Made by a program: the position numbers and the translations under genes. Positions 1 to 8,455 of a DNA stretch of 51,887 nucleotides are shown here, piece by piece. The number at the start of each line of letters is the position of its first letter. Within the stretch, counting starts at the first letter, position 1. The notes beneath the pieces were generated by a model, which saw only the letters and a list, made by a program, of their open reading frames with translations, ran no database searches and had not been told where the DNA came from. The stretch comes from Marinobacterium arenosum (GTDB taxonomy: Bacteria; Pseudomonadota; Gammaproteobacteria; Pseudomonadales; Balneatricaceae). Location of the stretch: contig NZ_JAILYN010000033.1 in the NCBI RefSeq assembly GCF_019795155.1, forward strand, positions 1-51,887, read 5' to 3'.

Positions 1-28
1 TGTAGTCGTAGTGCTTGTACCGTGCCAT
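1..28 (-). CDS. Transposase N-terminus, IS1182-like (partial, runs off left edge)
   Basis: Only nine codons are visible, reading MARYKHYDY from an ATG whose complement ends at position 28. A purine-rich GAGGG lies about 8 nt upstream. The start resembles transposases of the IS1182 group, which commonly begin with a similar Lys/Tyr/His/Asp-rich stretch; that is recalled family knowledge. The first 120 bases are GC-rich and the following 1.1 kb is AT-rich, so an insertion sequence probably ends near 101-118. Nine residues are a thin basis, so another family is possible. Confidence 0.4.
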
Positions 29-385
29 CCCTTGCACCCTCTGCGGTAAAGTTCTATCCGGCGATTGTAGCGGTATCCGAGCCCGCAGACCAAGGGCTTC
101 GGGACTTATCCGACAGCCTCAACACTTCATTATGGGAAAAATAATCCCTATTAACGCCAAACATTACTAGTAAAACTATCTTCCAAGTGGTTACAGGACT
201 ATCCGATAGAACAACAGTGAACAAAGAGATCATTTTTCAAAACTAAGCCTATCTTTCTAACAGCAATACTTTTAACCTTAAGCTTTTACTAACAAAAATC
301 CAATCATAGCCATAACAAACAATAGAGGAAAAACAAAGTGAAAACCTTCCACAATTTCTCCTCAATATCCATTAAAAGTCTGATC
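29..385. other. Gene-free, AT-rich flank of the insertion sequence
   Basis: No convincing gene. A GC-rich part (to about 120) probably contains the IS terminus. A 15-base motif beginning GGACTTATCCGA (101-116) recurs with one base missing and one change at 195-209. From about 120 onward the composition drops sharply in GC, unlike the rest of the window. Confidence 0.4.
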
Positions 386-1060
386 TCAGCCCAACTCCCC
401 AAAAGCTTCTAAATCCAATATTGCTTTCTCCATATCTTCACGCACAACATCTAATTTCTCTCTCATCAGATTATCACGAAGTTTTTCAAGGCACCTATCG
501 GTGATATTTTCCTCATCAAAAAACTCGACAATCTCCACCAACAGATTAGATAATGCACATCTCACCCTATAACAATCACTATTAAAGAAAGAACATAGAT
601 CATTCAGAGACTGACAATTGTCTATTATACAAAGAGCTGCTGCATATCTCAGTCTTTCCTCTTCACAAGAAACCGTCATATATCTATTGCTAATAATATC
701 TTTCACTCTACTATTAAAAAACTTTGCTAATACTATCGCTGAGCTCCCTCTAATTAACCAATGTTTGTCATCCAAACACGTCTTTATAGCCTTAAAAGGC
801 GGAGGGGGTTGCAGGTTCGAAATAGCATCCAAACTTTCCGCTCTTACCAAGTAGTCTTTATCACCCAACCCATCTATAACTCTACGACTGACACGTTTGA
901 TATCCATAACATCAGCTAACTTCTCTATTGACCTAAGCCGCACTTCATAATCAGAATCCTCCGACAACACTAACAGCCTATCGATACCGGCCTTAGAATC
1001 GATATTAATAAGATTTATCTCATCTAACTTGTCCACAAAATTACATTCTCTTATATACAA
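386..1060 (-). CDS. HEAT-repeat protein, possible RHS-toxin immunity protein
   Basis: A 224-residue protein with repeated paired helices (for example EVRLRSIEKLADV, LVRAESLDAISNL, RLRYAAALCIIDN), the pattern of HEAT or PBS-lyase-type repeats. There is no signal peptide or membrane segment, so it is cytoplasmic. The longest reading starts at a TTG directly after an in-frame stop; a GTG at codon 9 preceded by AAGAGA is an equally good start. It lies just downstream, on the same strand, of a broken RHS C-terminus. HEAT-repeat proteins are a known class of immunity protein in polymorphic toxin loci, so immunity is a reasonable inference but unproven. AT-rich codon use differs strongly from the chromosome and indicates horizontal transfer. 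It could be an orphan immunity gene or an unrelated scaffold. Confidence 0.6.
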   Translation of the reverse strand: MYIRECNFVDKLDEINLINIDSKAGIDRLLVLSEDSDYEVRLRSIEKLADVMDIKRVSRRVIDGLGDKDYLVRAESLDAISNLQPPPPFKAIKTCLDDKHWLIRGSSAIVLAKFFNSRVKDIISNRYMTVSCEEERLRYAAALCIIDNCQSLNDLCSFFNSDCYRVRCALSNLLVEIVEFFDEENITDRCLEKLRDNLMREKLDVVREDMEKAILDLEAFGELG

Positions 1061-1255
1061 GAATCCGGCTTATCACAATTTGGATTGCAAACCCCAAAAA
1101 CCCCAAAAACCTTACAGGTTGTAAACGCCCAAGTTACATGCAGAATATGCAGGAAAAACACCCCCTTATCATTCTGATGCCACCACGCCCCTTACTGTTA
1201 TTTCGACGTCGACGACCTTATTCCTCTACCTGATTTTCATCCGTCCATTATGCAT

Positions 1256-1528
1256 TTATTTATCACGAAAATTTTGCACAACCTTATCGGAGATTTTCTC
1301 AACCATATCAGTATGTTTCTTACTCTGAGGACTTCGCTGGGAAAGCCCAAATGGATCGGTATAATACGCATGATCATTCATAACATAAGCGTAATAATTT
1401 ACTCCTCTTTCCAATCCAATCGGATCTTCAGATATAAACCGCCTTAGCTGCGGGCGGTAATACCGGGCTCGATAGAAGTATAGACCGGTGTCATCGTTCT
1501 CCCGCCCGGTGTACTGGAAGCTGTTGCT
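1256..1528 (-). pseudogene. RHS-repeat core C-terminal remnant with truncated tip
   Basis: Reading on the minus strand gives FQYTGRENDDTGLYFYRARY, then FISEDPIGL, then DPFGL. This is the conserved C-terminal hallmark of RHS/YD-repeat proteins, which deliver polymorphic toxins. After DPFGL only 28 residues follow (ending VVQNFRDK) before a TAA, too short for most toxin domains. Upstream, the frame is interrupted by a TAA at 1529-1531, and no RHS repeats are recognisable further up. It is therefore a dead 3' fragment of an rhs gene, and the short tip may itself be truncated. The 195 bp between it and the HEAT gene hold only a tandem CCCCAAAAA pair around 1090-1110. Confidence 0.8.
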
Positions 1529-1596
1529 TTAGGACGCTTCATCTTCGGCTGCTTGGACAAACGTCTGGTAGCGGCACTGGGAATCACAAAGCCTGA

Positions 1597-1755
1597 TACG
1601 TAGAAACCTTCTGGCTTGAGGGGGTGAACGAGCAGGCCGACTTCGGCGGCTGGCTGGTGCCGGACGACAGCTGGGTGGCGGAACAGGCCGAAGCGGTGCT
1701 GAACCACGCCTGGCACGTATTCACCTACCAGCTGGAAAACCTGAATTTCGTGTAA
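1597..1755 (+). pseudogene. Unidentified gene tail (C-terminal fragment)
   Basis: An open frame of 52 codons with chromosome-like GC-rich codon use ends in TAA. It contains GGWLVPDDSWVAEQAEAVLN and finishes QLENLNFV. The even, acidic, Trp-rich composition looks like a genuine protein C-terminus, but the frame is cut upstream by a TGA and has no start. I do not recognise the family. It abuts the RHS remnant tail to tail, so it is probably the stump of a gene truncated when the accessory DNA arrived. Confidence 0.45.
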
Positions 1756-1931
1756 CTTCATAGCCTGGTGATGCCTCCGGGCGGGGCATCGACAGCAGCG
1801 ACTGGTCGCGGCTAAAGTCCGCTACTACAAGAAGGATGCGAGACTGTAGGAGGCGCTTCAGCGGCGACCACGTGGGCACAGAAAACGTGCCACCCTACTG
1901 ACAACCAGCTGGAAAACCTGAATTTCGTGTA
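1727..1931 (+). repeat. 28-bp direct repeat of the gene-tail sequence
   Basis: Positions 1727-1754 and 1904-1931 are identical over 28 bases and encode the same ending, QLENLNFV, followed by TAA in the first copy and TAG in the second. The second copy sits between the two arms of a REP pair. This indicates a duplication or a past insertion event at the end of the truncated gene. Confidence 0.85.
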
Positions 1932-1980
1932 GTCAGGATATCATCAGCTTGGCCAGGTCGCCGCTGAAGCGCCTCCTACA
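1845..1980. repeat. Inverted pair of REP-like elements
   Basis: The 25-base arm 1845-1869 (starting TGTAGGAGGCGCTTCAGCGG) is the exact reverse complement of 1956-1980. The sequence closely resembles the Pseudomonas REP family, typically TGTAGGAG followed by a short GC-rich palindrome. Related copies occur near 6381, 6436, 23070, 49915 and 49952. Such pairs usually lie between genes and are mobilised by RAYT transposases, none of which is in this window. Confidence 0.85.
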
Positions 1981-2034
1981 AAAGCGTCCGCGGCCAGATG
2001 TAGGGGCACGTAGTCTGTGCCCACCCTGCTGCAC

Positions 2035-2649
2035 TTACTGCCCGGTACCGAGCTGAACACGAGCCATATACTGCGCCAGCGCCTGCGCTTGCAGATCATC
2101 CGACGCCTGCAGCCCCTGCCAGACGCCCTGCTGGTCCGCCGGCTTGCGATGCTGACCGAGCTTCAATTTGCCCTCCAGCCGACTCAGTTCCACCTTGAAG
2201 CCGACGATTCCGGCCAGCAACCGGTCGCGGAACGCATCAGTCAGAATATCCCGCTTGGCCAACAGTTCCGGCTCGTACTTGGCAACCGTCTGTTCGACCA
2301 CCTCCAACGTCCGAGGCCCATCGAGCAGCCGAACCACACCATAGGCGTGAACCGCCGCATAGTTCCAGGTCGGCACCGCCGGTGCGGCCGCGTACCAGGT
2401 CGGCGAGATATATGAGTGAGGGCCACTGAAGATAATCAGAACCTCTTTGCCGTCCAAATCCTGCCAGTGCGGATTCGCCTTGGCAAAGTGGCTGTACAAA
2501 GTGCCACTGTGCCCCTCACTGCGGTTTAACAGAAACGGTAGGTGACTGCCCTGCAGCGGTTCCGAAACCAGCACGCCGAAGCCGAACTGGTCGACAAACG
2601 CCTGAGCCTGCTCGGTAGACGCCATTTGCATATTGCCCGGCACGTACAT
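2035..2649 (-). CDS. PaiB-like FMN-binding protein
   Basis: A 204-residue cytoplasmic protein of the PaiB family, annotated as FMN-binding negative transcriptional regulators with a split-barrel flavin fold. Visible family hallmarks are HLPFLLNR near residue 36, FAKANPHWQDL, the ISPTWY loop followed by VPTWNYAAVHAYG, and a C-terminal RLEGKLKLGQHR with QGV. The ATG is preceded by GGGAGAA at good spacing. In Bacillus PaiB represses sporulation and protease genes, but in Gammaproteobacteria the role is unknown and a flavin-dependent enzyme activity is possible. It stands alone, transcribed toward the accessory scar. Confidence 0.85.
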   Translation of the reverse strand: MYVPGNMQMASTEQAQAFVDQFGFGVLVSEPLQGSHLPFLLNRSEGHSGTLYSHFAKANPHWQDLDGKEVLIIFSGPHSYISPTWYAAAPAVPTWNYAAVHAYGVVRLLDGPRTLEVVEQTVAKYEPELLAKRDILTDAFRDRLLAGIVGFKVELSRLEGKLKLGQHRKPADQQGVWQGLQASDDLQAQALAQYMARVQLGTGQ

Positions 2650-2865
2650 TTTTTATTCTCCCGGATAAAAATAATCGGTGTTAAGCCCAGCCACCGAATT
2701 GAAAATCTCAGCCTTTACGCCGCCATACAGATCCCGGCACTCCAGGCTAAAGGCTAGGATATCGCCAAAACAATTTTGCTACTTGCATAGGAAGCACTGG
2801 CTGTTTTTATTTAGCGACTGTTTTTTGAATGGACCTTAACGATATTGGTTGCTAGCAACAAAACA

Positions 2866-2889
2866 AAAAGGCGCCCGAAGGCGCCTTTT
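2866..2889. terminator. Bidirectional rho-independent terminator after ppsA
   Basis: A perfect 10-bp stem AAAAGGCGCC / GGCGCCTTTT with a CGAA loop. A-rich and T-rich flanks allow termination on both strands. It lies just downstream of the ppsA stop codon. Confidence 0.85.
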
Positions 2890-2916
2890 CAATGAGCTTA
2901 CCGAAGCAAACGAAAC

Positions 2917-5286
2917 TTACTGCTCCTGGTTGGCCAGGAAGAACCAGGTATCCAGAACCGAGTCCGGGTTCAGCGATACCGAGCTGATACCCTGCTCCAT
3001 CAGCCAGCGGGCCAGTTCCGGATGATCGGACGGGCCCTGGCCGCAGATGCCGATGTACTTGTTCTGCCGCTTGCAGGCGTCGATCGCCTTGCCGAGCAGA
3101 ATGGTCACCGCCTCGTCGCGTTCGTCGAACAGGTGAGCGACGATGCCGGAGTCGCGATCCAGCCCCAGGGTCAGCTGGGTCAGGTCGTTGGAGCCGATCG
3201 AGAAACCGTCGAAGTACTGCAGGAACTTGTCCGCCAGCAGCGCATTGGCCGGGATCTCGCACATCATGATCAGTCGCAGGCCGTTCTCGCCGCGCTTCAG
3301 GCCATTGGCCTCCAGCAGTTCGACCACCTGGCGCGCTTCGCCGACAGTGCGCACGAACGGCACCATGATCTCGACGTTGGTGAAGCGCATCTGGTCGCGA
3401 ACGATCTTCAGCGCCCGGCACTCCAGCTCGAAGCAGTCGCGGAACGACTCGGAGATATAGCGGGTGGCGCCACGGAAACCGAGCATCGGGTTCTCTTCGC
3501 TCGGCTCGTAGTGGTCGCCGCCGATCAGGTGGCCGTACTCGTTGGACTTGAAGTCGGACAACCGCACGATCACTTTCTTCGGATAGAAGGCCGCCGCCAG
3601 GGTCGAAATACCCTCCACCAGTTTCTGGACGTAGAAATCCACCGGCGAGTCATAGCCGGCACAGCGGCGCTCTACCACCTGGCGCAGTTCACGCGGCTGG
3701 TCGTCGAAGTTCAGCAGCGCCTTCGGGTGCACGCCGATCATCCGGTTGATGATGAACTCCAGGCGGGCCAAACCGACGCCGGCATTGGGCAGCGATTGGA
3801 AGTCGAACGCCCGGTCCGGGTTGCCGACGTTCATCATGATGTCGAACGGCAGGCTCGGCATCGATTCGATGGAGTTTGTCTGATGCTCGAAGTCCAGCGC
3901 TCCTTCGTAGACCCGGCCGGTGTCGCCTTCGGCACAGGAGACGGTCACCAGCTGGCCCGGCTGCAGCTGCTCGGTCGCATCACCACAACCAACGATCGCC
4001 GGAATGCCCAGTTCGCGGGCGATGATCGCCGCATGGCAGGTACGACCGCCACGATTGGTAATGATCGCCGCGGCACGCTTCATCACCGGTTCCCAGTCCG
4101 GGTCGGTCATGTCGGTGACCAGCACGTCGCCCGGCTGCACCTGGTCCATCTCGCTGAGATCGCCGACGATGCGCACCGGCCCGGAACCGATCCGGTGACC
4201 GACGGAACGCCCTTCCGCCACCACCTTACCGGTCTCTTTCAGCAGGTAACGCTCGATCACGTTGGTCTCGCTGCGGCTCTTCACCGTCTCCGGCCGCGCC
4301 TGAACGATATACAGCTGGCCGTCGTCACCGTCCTTGGCCCATTCGATATCCATCGGCCGGCCGTAGTGGTTTTCGATCAGCACCGCCAGGCGGGCCAAAC
4401 CCTCTACCTCGGCATCGTTGATCGAGAACTTGTTGCGCTCGGCCACCGGCACAGACACCGTTTCCACCGCGCGGTGGGTTGTGCCTTCGTCGCCGTAGAC
4501 CATCTTGATCGCCTTGGAACCCAGGTTACGGCGCAGGATCGCCGGTACACCCTGGGCCAGCGTCGGCTTGTAGACGTAGAACTCGTCCGGGTTGACCGCG
4601 CCCTGTACCACGGTCTCGCCCAGCCCGTAGGCGGAGGTGATGAACACCGCGTGCTGGAAGCCGGATTCGGTGTCCAACGTGAACATTACGCCACTGGCGC
4701 CGGTCTCGCTACGCACCATCTTCTGGATGCCGGCGGACAGCGCAACCTCGGAGTGTTCGAAATTCTGGTGTACCCGGTAGGAGATCGCCCGGTCATTGTA
4801 GAGCGAGGCGAATACTTCTTTGATCGCGTGCTTGACGTTGTCCAGCCCGCGGATGTTCAGGAAGGTTTCCTGCTGACCGGCAAAGGAGGCATCCGGCAGG
4901 TCTTCCGCGGTGGCCGATGAACGCACCGCCACCGCCAGTTGGTCGTTGTCGCCGGCCAGTTCAGCCCAGGCCTGATCGATCGCCTGTTCCAGGCCGGCGG
5001 TCAGCGGTGCATCCAGGATCCAGCCGCGGATCTCGGCACCGGTCTTGGCCAGTGCCTGTACATCGTCAGCATCCAGCTGCTGCAGCCGTTCGTTGATCTT
5101 ATCTTCCAGGCCGCTCTCTCTCAGAAAATTACGGTAGGCATCAGCGGTGGTCGCGAAACCGTTGGGAACCCGAACGCCGGCACCACTCAGTCCCCTGAGC
5201 ATCTCGCCCAATGAGGCGTTCTTGCCACCGACACGCTCAACGTCTCCCATTCCCACCTGATCAAGGCGCAGTACATATTCCTGCAA
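2917..5286 (-). CDS. ppsA: Phosphoenolpyruvate synthase
   Basis: Converts pyruvate + ATP + water to PEP + AMP + phosphate, the entry to gluconeogenesis from acetate, lactate or fatty acids. The 789-residue protein has the N-terminal PPDK nucleotide-binding domain ([31 protein letters not shown]), the phosphohistidine swivelling domain with [18 protein letters not shown] (catalytic His near residue 418), and the C-terminal PEP-binding TIM barrel ([30 protein letters not shown]). I chose the TTG at 5284-5286 because GGAGAG lies 6 nt upstream and it gives [12 protein letters not shown], matching family N-termini; a GTG eight codons earlier lacks such a site. It is divergent from ppsR, whose product controls this enzyme post-translationally. 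Length and motifs are normal. Confidence 0.97.
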   Translation of the reverse strand: MQEYVLRLDQVGMGDVERVGGKNASLGEMLRGLSGAGVRVPNGFATTADAYRNFLRESGLEDKINERLQQLDADDVQALAKTGAEIRGWILDAPLTAGLEQAIDQAWAELAGDNDQLAVAVRSSATAEDLPDASFAGQQETFLNIRGLDNVKHAIKEVFASLYNDRAISYRVHQNFEHSEVALSAGIQKMVRSETGASGVMFTLDTESGFQHAVFITSAYGLGETVVQGAVNPDEFYVYKPTLAQGVPAILRRNLGSKAIKMVYGDEGTTHRAVETVSVPVAERNKFSINDAEVEGLARLAVLIENHYGRPMDIEWAKDGDDGQLYIVQARPETVKSRSETNVIERYLLKETGKVVAEGRSVGHRIGSGPVRIVGDLSEMDQVQPGDVLVTDMTDPDWEPVMKRAAAIITNRGGRTCHAAIIARELGIPAIVGCGDATEQLQPGQLVTVSCAEGDTGRVYEGALDFEHQTNSIESMPSLPFDIMMNVGNPDRAFDFQSLPNAGVGLARLEFIINRMIGVHPKALLNFDDQPRELRQVVERRCAGYDSPVDFYVQKLVEGISTLAAAFYPKKVIVRLSDFKSNEYGHLIGGDHYEPSEENPMLGFRGATRYISESFRDCFELECRALKIVRDQMRFTNVEIMVPFVRTVGEARQVVELLEANGLKRGENGLRLIMMCEIPANALLADKFLQYFDGFSIGSNDLTQLTLGLDRDSGIVAHLFDERDEAVTILLGKAIDACKRQNKYIGICGQGPSDHPELARWLMEQGISSVSLNPDSVLDTWFFLANQEQ

Positions 5287-5519
5287 GGTCTTCTCTCCTA
5301 CGGCTAGCACTGAAAGTTAAGCGACCACCGGCCTCTGCCGCCCTGCCAGACTCGAGGCTGACGTCTGCGCAACAGCTGCCGGCGATGCACCGATGCCGAA
5401 TATAATACTGCAGATAGACGGAAAAATCGTTGTTACTTCGGCGCTTAGCCGCCAGCTGACCCATCGGCGGCACAATCTGCTATAGTCCGCCGGCAAATGA
5501 AGTGTCAGGAACGGGATCG

Positions 5520-6341
5520 ATGAAACGTAGTGCCTTTTTTATCTCAGACGGAACCGGCATCACCGCCGAAACCCTCGGCCAGAGCCTGTTGGCGCAATTT
5601 GAAGGGATCGAGTTCGACAAGAACACCCTGCCCTACGTGGATTCACTGAGTAAAGCCGAGCAGGTGGTCGCACAGATCAACCAGGCCGCTGAACAGGACG
5701 GCGAGCGGCCGATCGTATTCGATACCGTGGTCAACGAGGAGATCCGGGCACTGATCGCACAGAGCAACGCCTTCAAGATCGACGTGTTCGCCAGCTTCCT
5801 TAACCCGCTGGAGCAGGAATTGAGCACCCGCTCCTCCTATTCGGTCGGCAAATCGCACGCGATCTCGCAGATGAACCGCTACAAGGAGCGGATCGATTCG
5901 GTCAACTTCGCCATCGACAACGACGACGGCGCCCGCACCCAGCAGTACGACCAGGCGGATATCATCCTGGTCGGGGTGTCACGCTGCGGCAAGACACCGA
6001 CCTGCCTCTACATGGCGATGCAGTTCGGCATCCGCGCCGCCAACTACCCGATCACCGAGGAAGACCTGGAGCTGAACGAACTGCCGCCGTCGCTGCGCCC
6101 GCACCGCAACAAGTTGTACGGTCTGACCATCGACCCGTTCCAGCTGGCGGCGATCCGCCATGAGCGGCGCCCCAACAGTCGCTATTCGTCTCTGGACCAG
6201 TGCACCCTGGAGGTGCGCGAGGTAGAGCGGCTGATCCGCCAGGAGAACATGCCGCTGATCAACACCACCACCTTCTCGATCGAGGAGATCGCCACCCGCA
6301 TCATGGCCGACACCGGTCTGAAACGGAAAACCGGCCAGTAA
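5520..6341 (+). CDS. ppsR: PEP synthase regulatory kinase/pyrophosphorylase
   Basis: A DUF299-family bifunctional enzyme of 273 residues. It inactivates PEP synthase by ADP-dependent phosphorylation of a threonine next to the catalytic histidine and reactivates it by phosphate-dependent removal. Family signatures include [15 protein letters not shown] at the N-terminus, the P-loop GVSRCGKTP (about residues 152-160), and [10 protein letters not shown] followed by [14 protein letters not shown]. The ATG at 5520 has AGGA upstream and matches the family start; a GTG six codons earlier is less likely. The 233-bp divergent spacer to ppsA presumably carries both promoters. A TATAGT at 5480-5485 is a weak -10 candidate for ppsR. 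Confidence 0.96.
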   Translation: MKRSAFFISDGTGITAETLGQSLLAQFEGIEFDKNTLPYVDSLSKAEQVVAQINQAAEQDGERPIVFDTVVNEEIRALIAQSNAFKIDVFASFLNPLEQELSTRSSYSVGKSHAISQMNRYKERIDSVNFAIDNDDGARTQQYDQADIILVGVSRCGKTPTCLYMAMQFGIRAANYPITEEDLELNELPPSLRPHRNKLYGLTIDPFQLAAIRHERRPNSRYSSLDQCTLEVREVERLIRQENMPLINTTTFSIEEIATRIMADTGLKRKTGQ

Positions 6342-6380
6342 TTCAAAAGCAAGCTGCGACCACACCCCCGGCTTTTACCG

Positions 6381-6460
6381 GTAGGAGGGGATTTATCCGC
6401 GACCAATACGGCCAGGGAGGCAGGTGCAGTACCCGGGTCGCTCGCGGAGCGTGCTGCGAC
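6381..6460. repeat. REP-like elements in the ppsR/kinase gap
   Basis: 6381-6404 reads GTAGGAGGGGATTTATCCGC plus GACC, a REP-type palindrome. 6436-6460 is an inverted relative whose reverse complement starts GTCGCAGCACGCTCC and ends CGAGCGACC. The pair lies between two convergent genes. It belongs with the copies at 1845, 23070 and 49915. Confidence 0.7.
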
Positions 6461-6540
6461 AGGGATTAAAGGCGGATTGGCGGTCTACATCGACGGCGCC
6501 AACAGCTGCCTGCGGTGTTGGCGCACCGCAATGCTCGGCA

Positions 6541-7365
6541 CTACGAGGCTTGCAACAACTGCCCGGTACGACGCAGCAATTGGGCCATGGTGAGATCGCT
6601 GCCGCCAAGGCCACGCGCCCAGTACCAGAGGCACTCGAGGGATTCGCTGAGCCAGAGCGCCCGTTTCAACCCCTGTTCCATGGCCTGCGAGTCGAGCGTG
6701 GTAAAAGCCGGTAGCTGAGTCAGCTGCTTGGCGCTAACGCCGAACCGGCGCTGCAGTGCGGCGGCATCGAACCAGGGATTGCCGAGCGCGCCGTACTCCC
6801 AATCGACCACCACCAATTGCTGATCCAGCACACAGAGATTGGCGCCGTGCAGATCATGATGGGTCAGCACCGGCTTGACGGTTGGCAAGGCCGCCAGTGC
6901 ACCATGCAACCGATCGATCAGCTGCATCAATTGGGGTTCCAGCGGCAAGCCGGCCAGCTGCGGACGGTAGGCTTCGAACAGAGCACGGTAGTCCAGTTCC
7001 AGCTCGGCCTGAAGCGGCAGTTGCTGCCACTCTGACACCGCCTGCAGCAGCTGCTGACGCAGCCGGTTGGCCAGCGGCAACGAGGGTGCCGGCCCGTGCC
7101 AGGCCATCAGGCACCAGCCCTGCTGCCAGTCGTTGTGCACCAGCCGTGGCGCCCAGTCGGTGCCGGCCAGTTGCTCGAGCAAGCGCGCCTCGCGCTGGCG
7201 GTCGACGCCGAAGGCAACATCCGCCGACGCGTTTAGCCGCAAAACCAGGGTCTGCCCCTGGTGCTCGGCACGGTACAGCCAGTTGCTGCTGCCGCAGGCC
7301 ATCGGCTGCCAGTCGGGCGATGCCTTAAGGTATTGATTTACTGATGAGAACTGCGTCGACTGCAT
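6541..7365 (-). CDS. APH/choline-kinase-like phosphotransferase, probable thiamine kinase
   Basis: A 274-residue cytoplasmic kinase of the aminoglycoside-phosphotransferase/choline-kinase fold. The catalytic loop is LTHHDLHGANLC (about residues 167-178). The metal-binding segment VVDWEYGALGNPWFD follows, and an N-terminal lobe has LVLRLNAS. This fold includes ThiK (YcfN), which phosphorylates thiamine during salvage. The divergent neighbour is the complete thiBPQ transporter, which supports thiamine or an analogue as substrate; sequence alone does not prove it. The ATG at 7363-7365 lies about 106 bp from the thiB start, so the two may share a control region. Choline or another small alcohol is the main alternative. 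Confidence 0.75.
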   Translation of the reverse strand: MQSTQFSSVNQYLKASPDWQPMACGSSNWLYRAEHQGQTLVLRLNASADVAFGVDRQREARLLEQLAGTDWAPRLVHNDWQQGWCLMAWHGPAPSLPLANRLRQQLLQAVSEWQQLPLQAELELDYRALFEAYRPQLAGLPLEPQLMQLIDRLHGALAALPTVKPVLTHHDLHGANLCVLDQQLVVVDWEYGALGNPWFDAAALQRRFGVSAKQLTQLPAFTTLDSQAMEQGLKRALWLSESLECLWYWARGLGGSDLTMAQLLRRTGQLLQAS

Positions 7366-7471
7366 GACTCGCCCATAGCGCTTGCGTTAGAATTTCAGCC
7401 TAGACCGGCCGCGAAACGCGGCAGTTTACCGCGCCCGAGGCGCTTCGTCTTGCCCGCTTACCGAGACCGCC

Positions 7472-8449
7472 ATGAGATCACTGCTTTCGCTGTTCACCGC
7501 CCTGCTGCTGACAACGTCCGTCAGCGCCGCCGACCTGACCGTCTACACCTATGACTCCTTCATCTCGGAGTGGGGCCCGGGCCCGAAGCTGGAAGCGGCC
7601 TTCGAGCGGCAGTGCGATTGCGACATCACGTTCATCGGCGTCGAGGATGGCGTCAGCATTCTCAACCGGTTGCGTATCGAGGGCGACAGCAACAAGGCCG
7701 ACCTGATCCTCGGCATCGACGACGGCCTGATGGAGGAGACCCGCACCACCGGGTTAATCCAACCCCACGGCCTGAAACTGGACCGGCTGAAGCCGGAACT
7801 GGCCTGGTCGGACGACAGTTTCGTGCCGTTCGATTACGGCTACTTCGCCTTTATCTACGATAGCCGCCAGATCAGTAAACCGGTGGACTCGCTGCAGGCG
7901 CTGATCGATTCGGACGCCACGGTGATCTACCAGGACCCGCGCACCAGCACCCCGGGCCAGGGGCTGATGATGTGGGTCAAGGCGGTGTACGGCGACCAGG
8001 CGGCCGACGCCTGGCAACGGCTGGCCGGCCACACGGTGACCGTCACCAAGGGCTGGTGGGAGGCCTACAGCATGTTCCTGCAGGGCAGCGCCGATTATGT
8101 GCTGAGCTACAGCAGCTCGCCGGCCTACCACGTGGTGGCCGAGGGCAAATCCCACTACAAGGCGGCGCCGTTCAGCGAGGGTCATGTGGCACAGATCGAG
8201 TTGGCAGCGATCACCCGCACCAGCGGCAATCCTGAACTGGCGCGCCGGTTCCTCGAATTCCTGACCTCCGCCGAAGCCCAGCGGCTGATTCCGGTCAGCA
8301 ACTGGATGCTGCCGGTGATCGACGGTGTCGAACTGCCGCCGGTATTCGGCGAGCTGATCCAGCCGAAACGGATCGGCTTCAGCCCGGCCGAGGTCGCCGA
8401 CCGGCGCTCGCAGTGGCTGCGCGAATGGCGCAACGCGGCGGCCCAGTAA
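7472..8449 (+). CDS. thiB: Thiamine ABC transporter, periplasmic binding protein
   Basis: A periplasmic receptor of 325 residues that captures thiamine, TMP or TPP for the ThiPQ importer. A signal peptide is clear (MRSLLSLFTALLLTTSVSA, cleaved before ADLTVYTYDSF). The mature protein matches ThiB throughout: GPGPKLEAAFE, EDGVSILNRLR, FVPFDYGYFAFIYD, IYQDPRTSTPG, VTKGWWEAYSMFL and YSSSPAYH. It is first in a thiB-thiP-thiQ operon; the thiP start lies 6 bp after its stop. In enterobacteria this operon is under a TPP riboswitch, but no THI-box is visible in the short leader here. Confidence 0.97.
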   Translation: MRSLLSLFTALLLTTSVSAADLTVYTYDSFISEWGPGPKLEAAFERQCDCDITFIGVEDGVSILNRLRIEGDSNKADLILGIDDGLMEETRTTGLIQPHGLKLDRLKPELAWSDDSFVPFDYGYFAFIYDSRQISKPVDSLQALIDSDATVIYQDPRTSTPGQGLMMWVKAVYGDQAADAWQRLAGHTVTVTKGWWEAYSMFLQGSADYVLSYSSSPAYHVVAEGKSHYKAAPFSEGHVAQIELAAITRTSGNPELARRFLEFLTSAEAQRLIPVSNWMLPVIDGVELPPVFGELIQPKRIGFSPAEVADRRSQWLREWRNAAAQ

Positions 8450-8455
8450 TCCCCG

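Noticed and set aside
1086-1110. Telomere-like or G-quadruplex repeat
   Set aside because: Only two CCCCAAAAA units; too few G-runs on the complementary strand for a quadruplex.
1444-1761. 105-codon minus-strand frame across the RHS remnant
   Set aside because: It is out of frame with the RHS signature and antisense to the better plus-strand gene tail.
3022-4920. 632-codon open frame on the plus strand
   Set aside because: It is exactly antisense to ppsA; His/Arg/Gln-rich shadow composition typical of high-GC genes and no ribosome site.
7366-7471. TPP riboswitch upstream of thiB
   Set aside because: The spacer is too short and contains neither the CTGAGA core nor the conserved THI-box segments.
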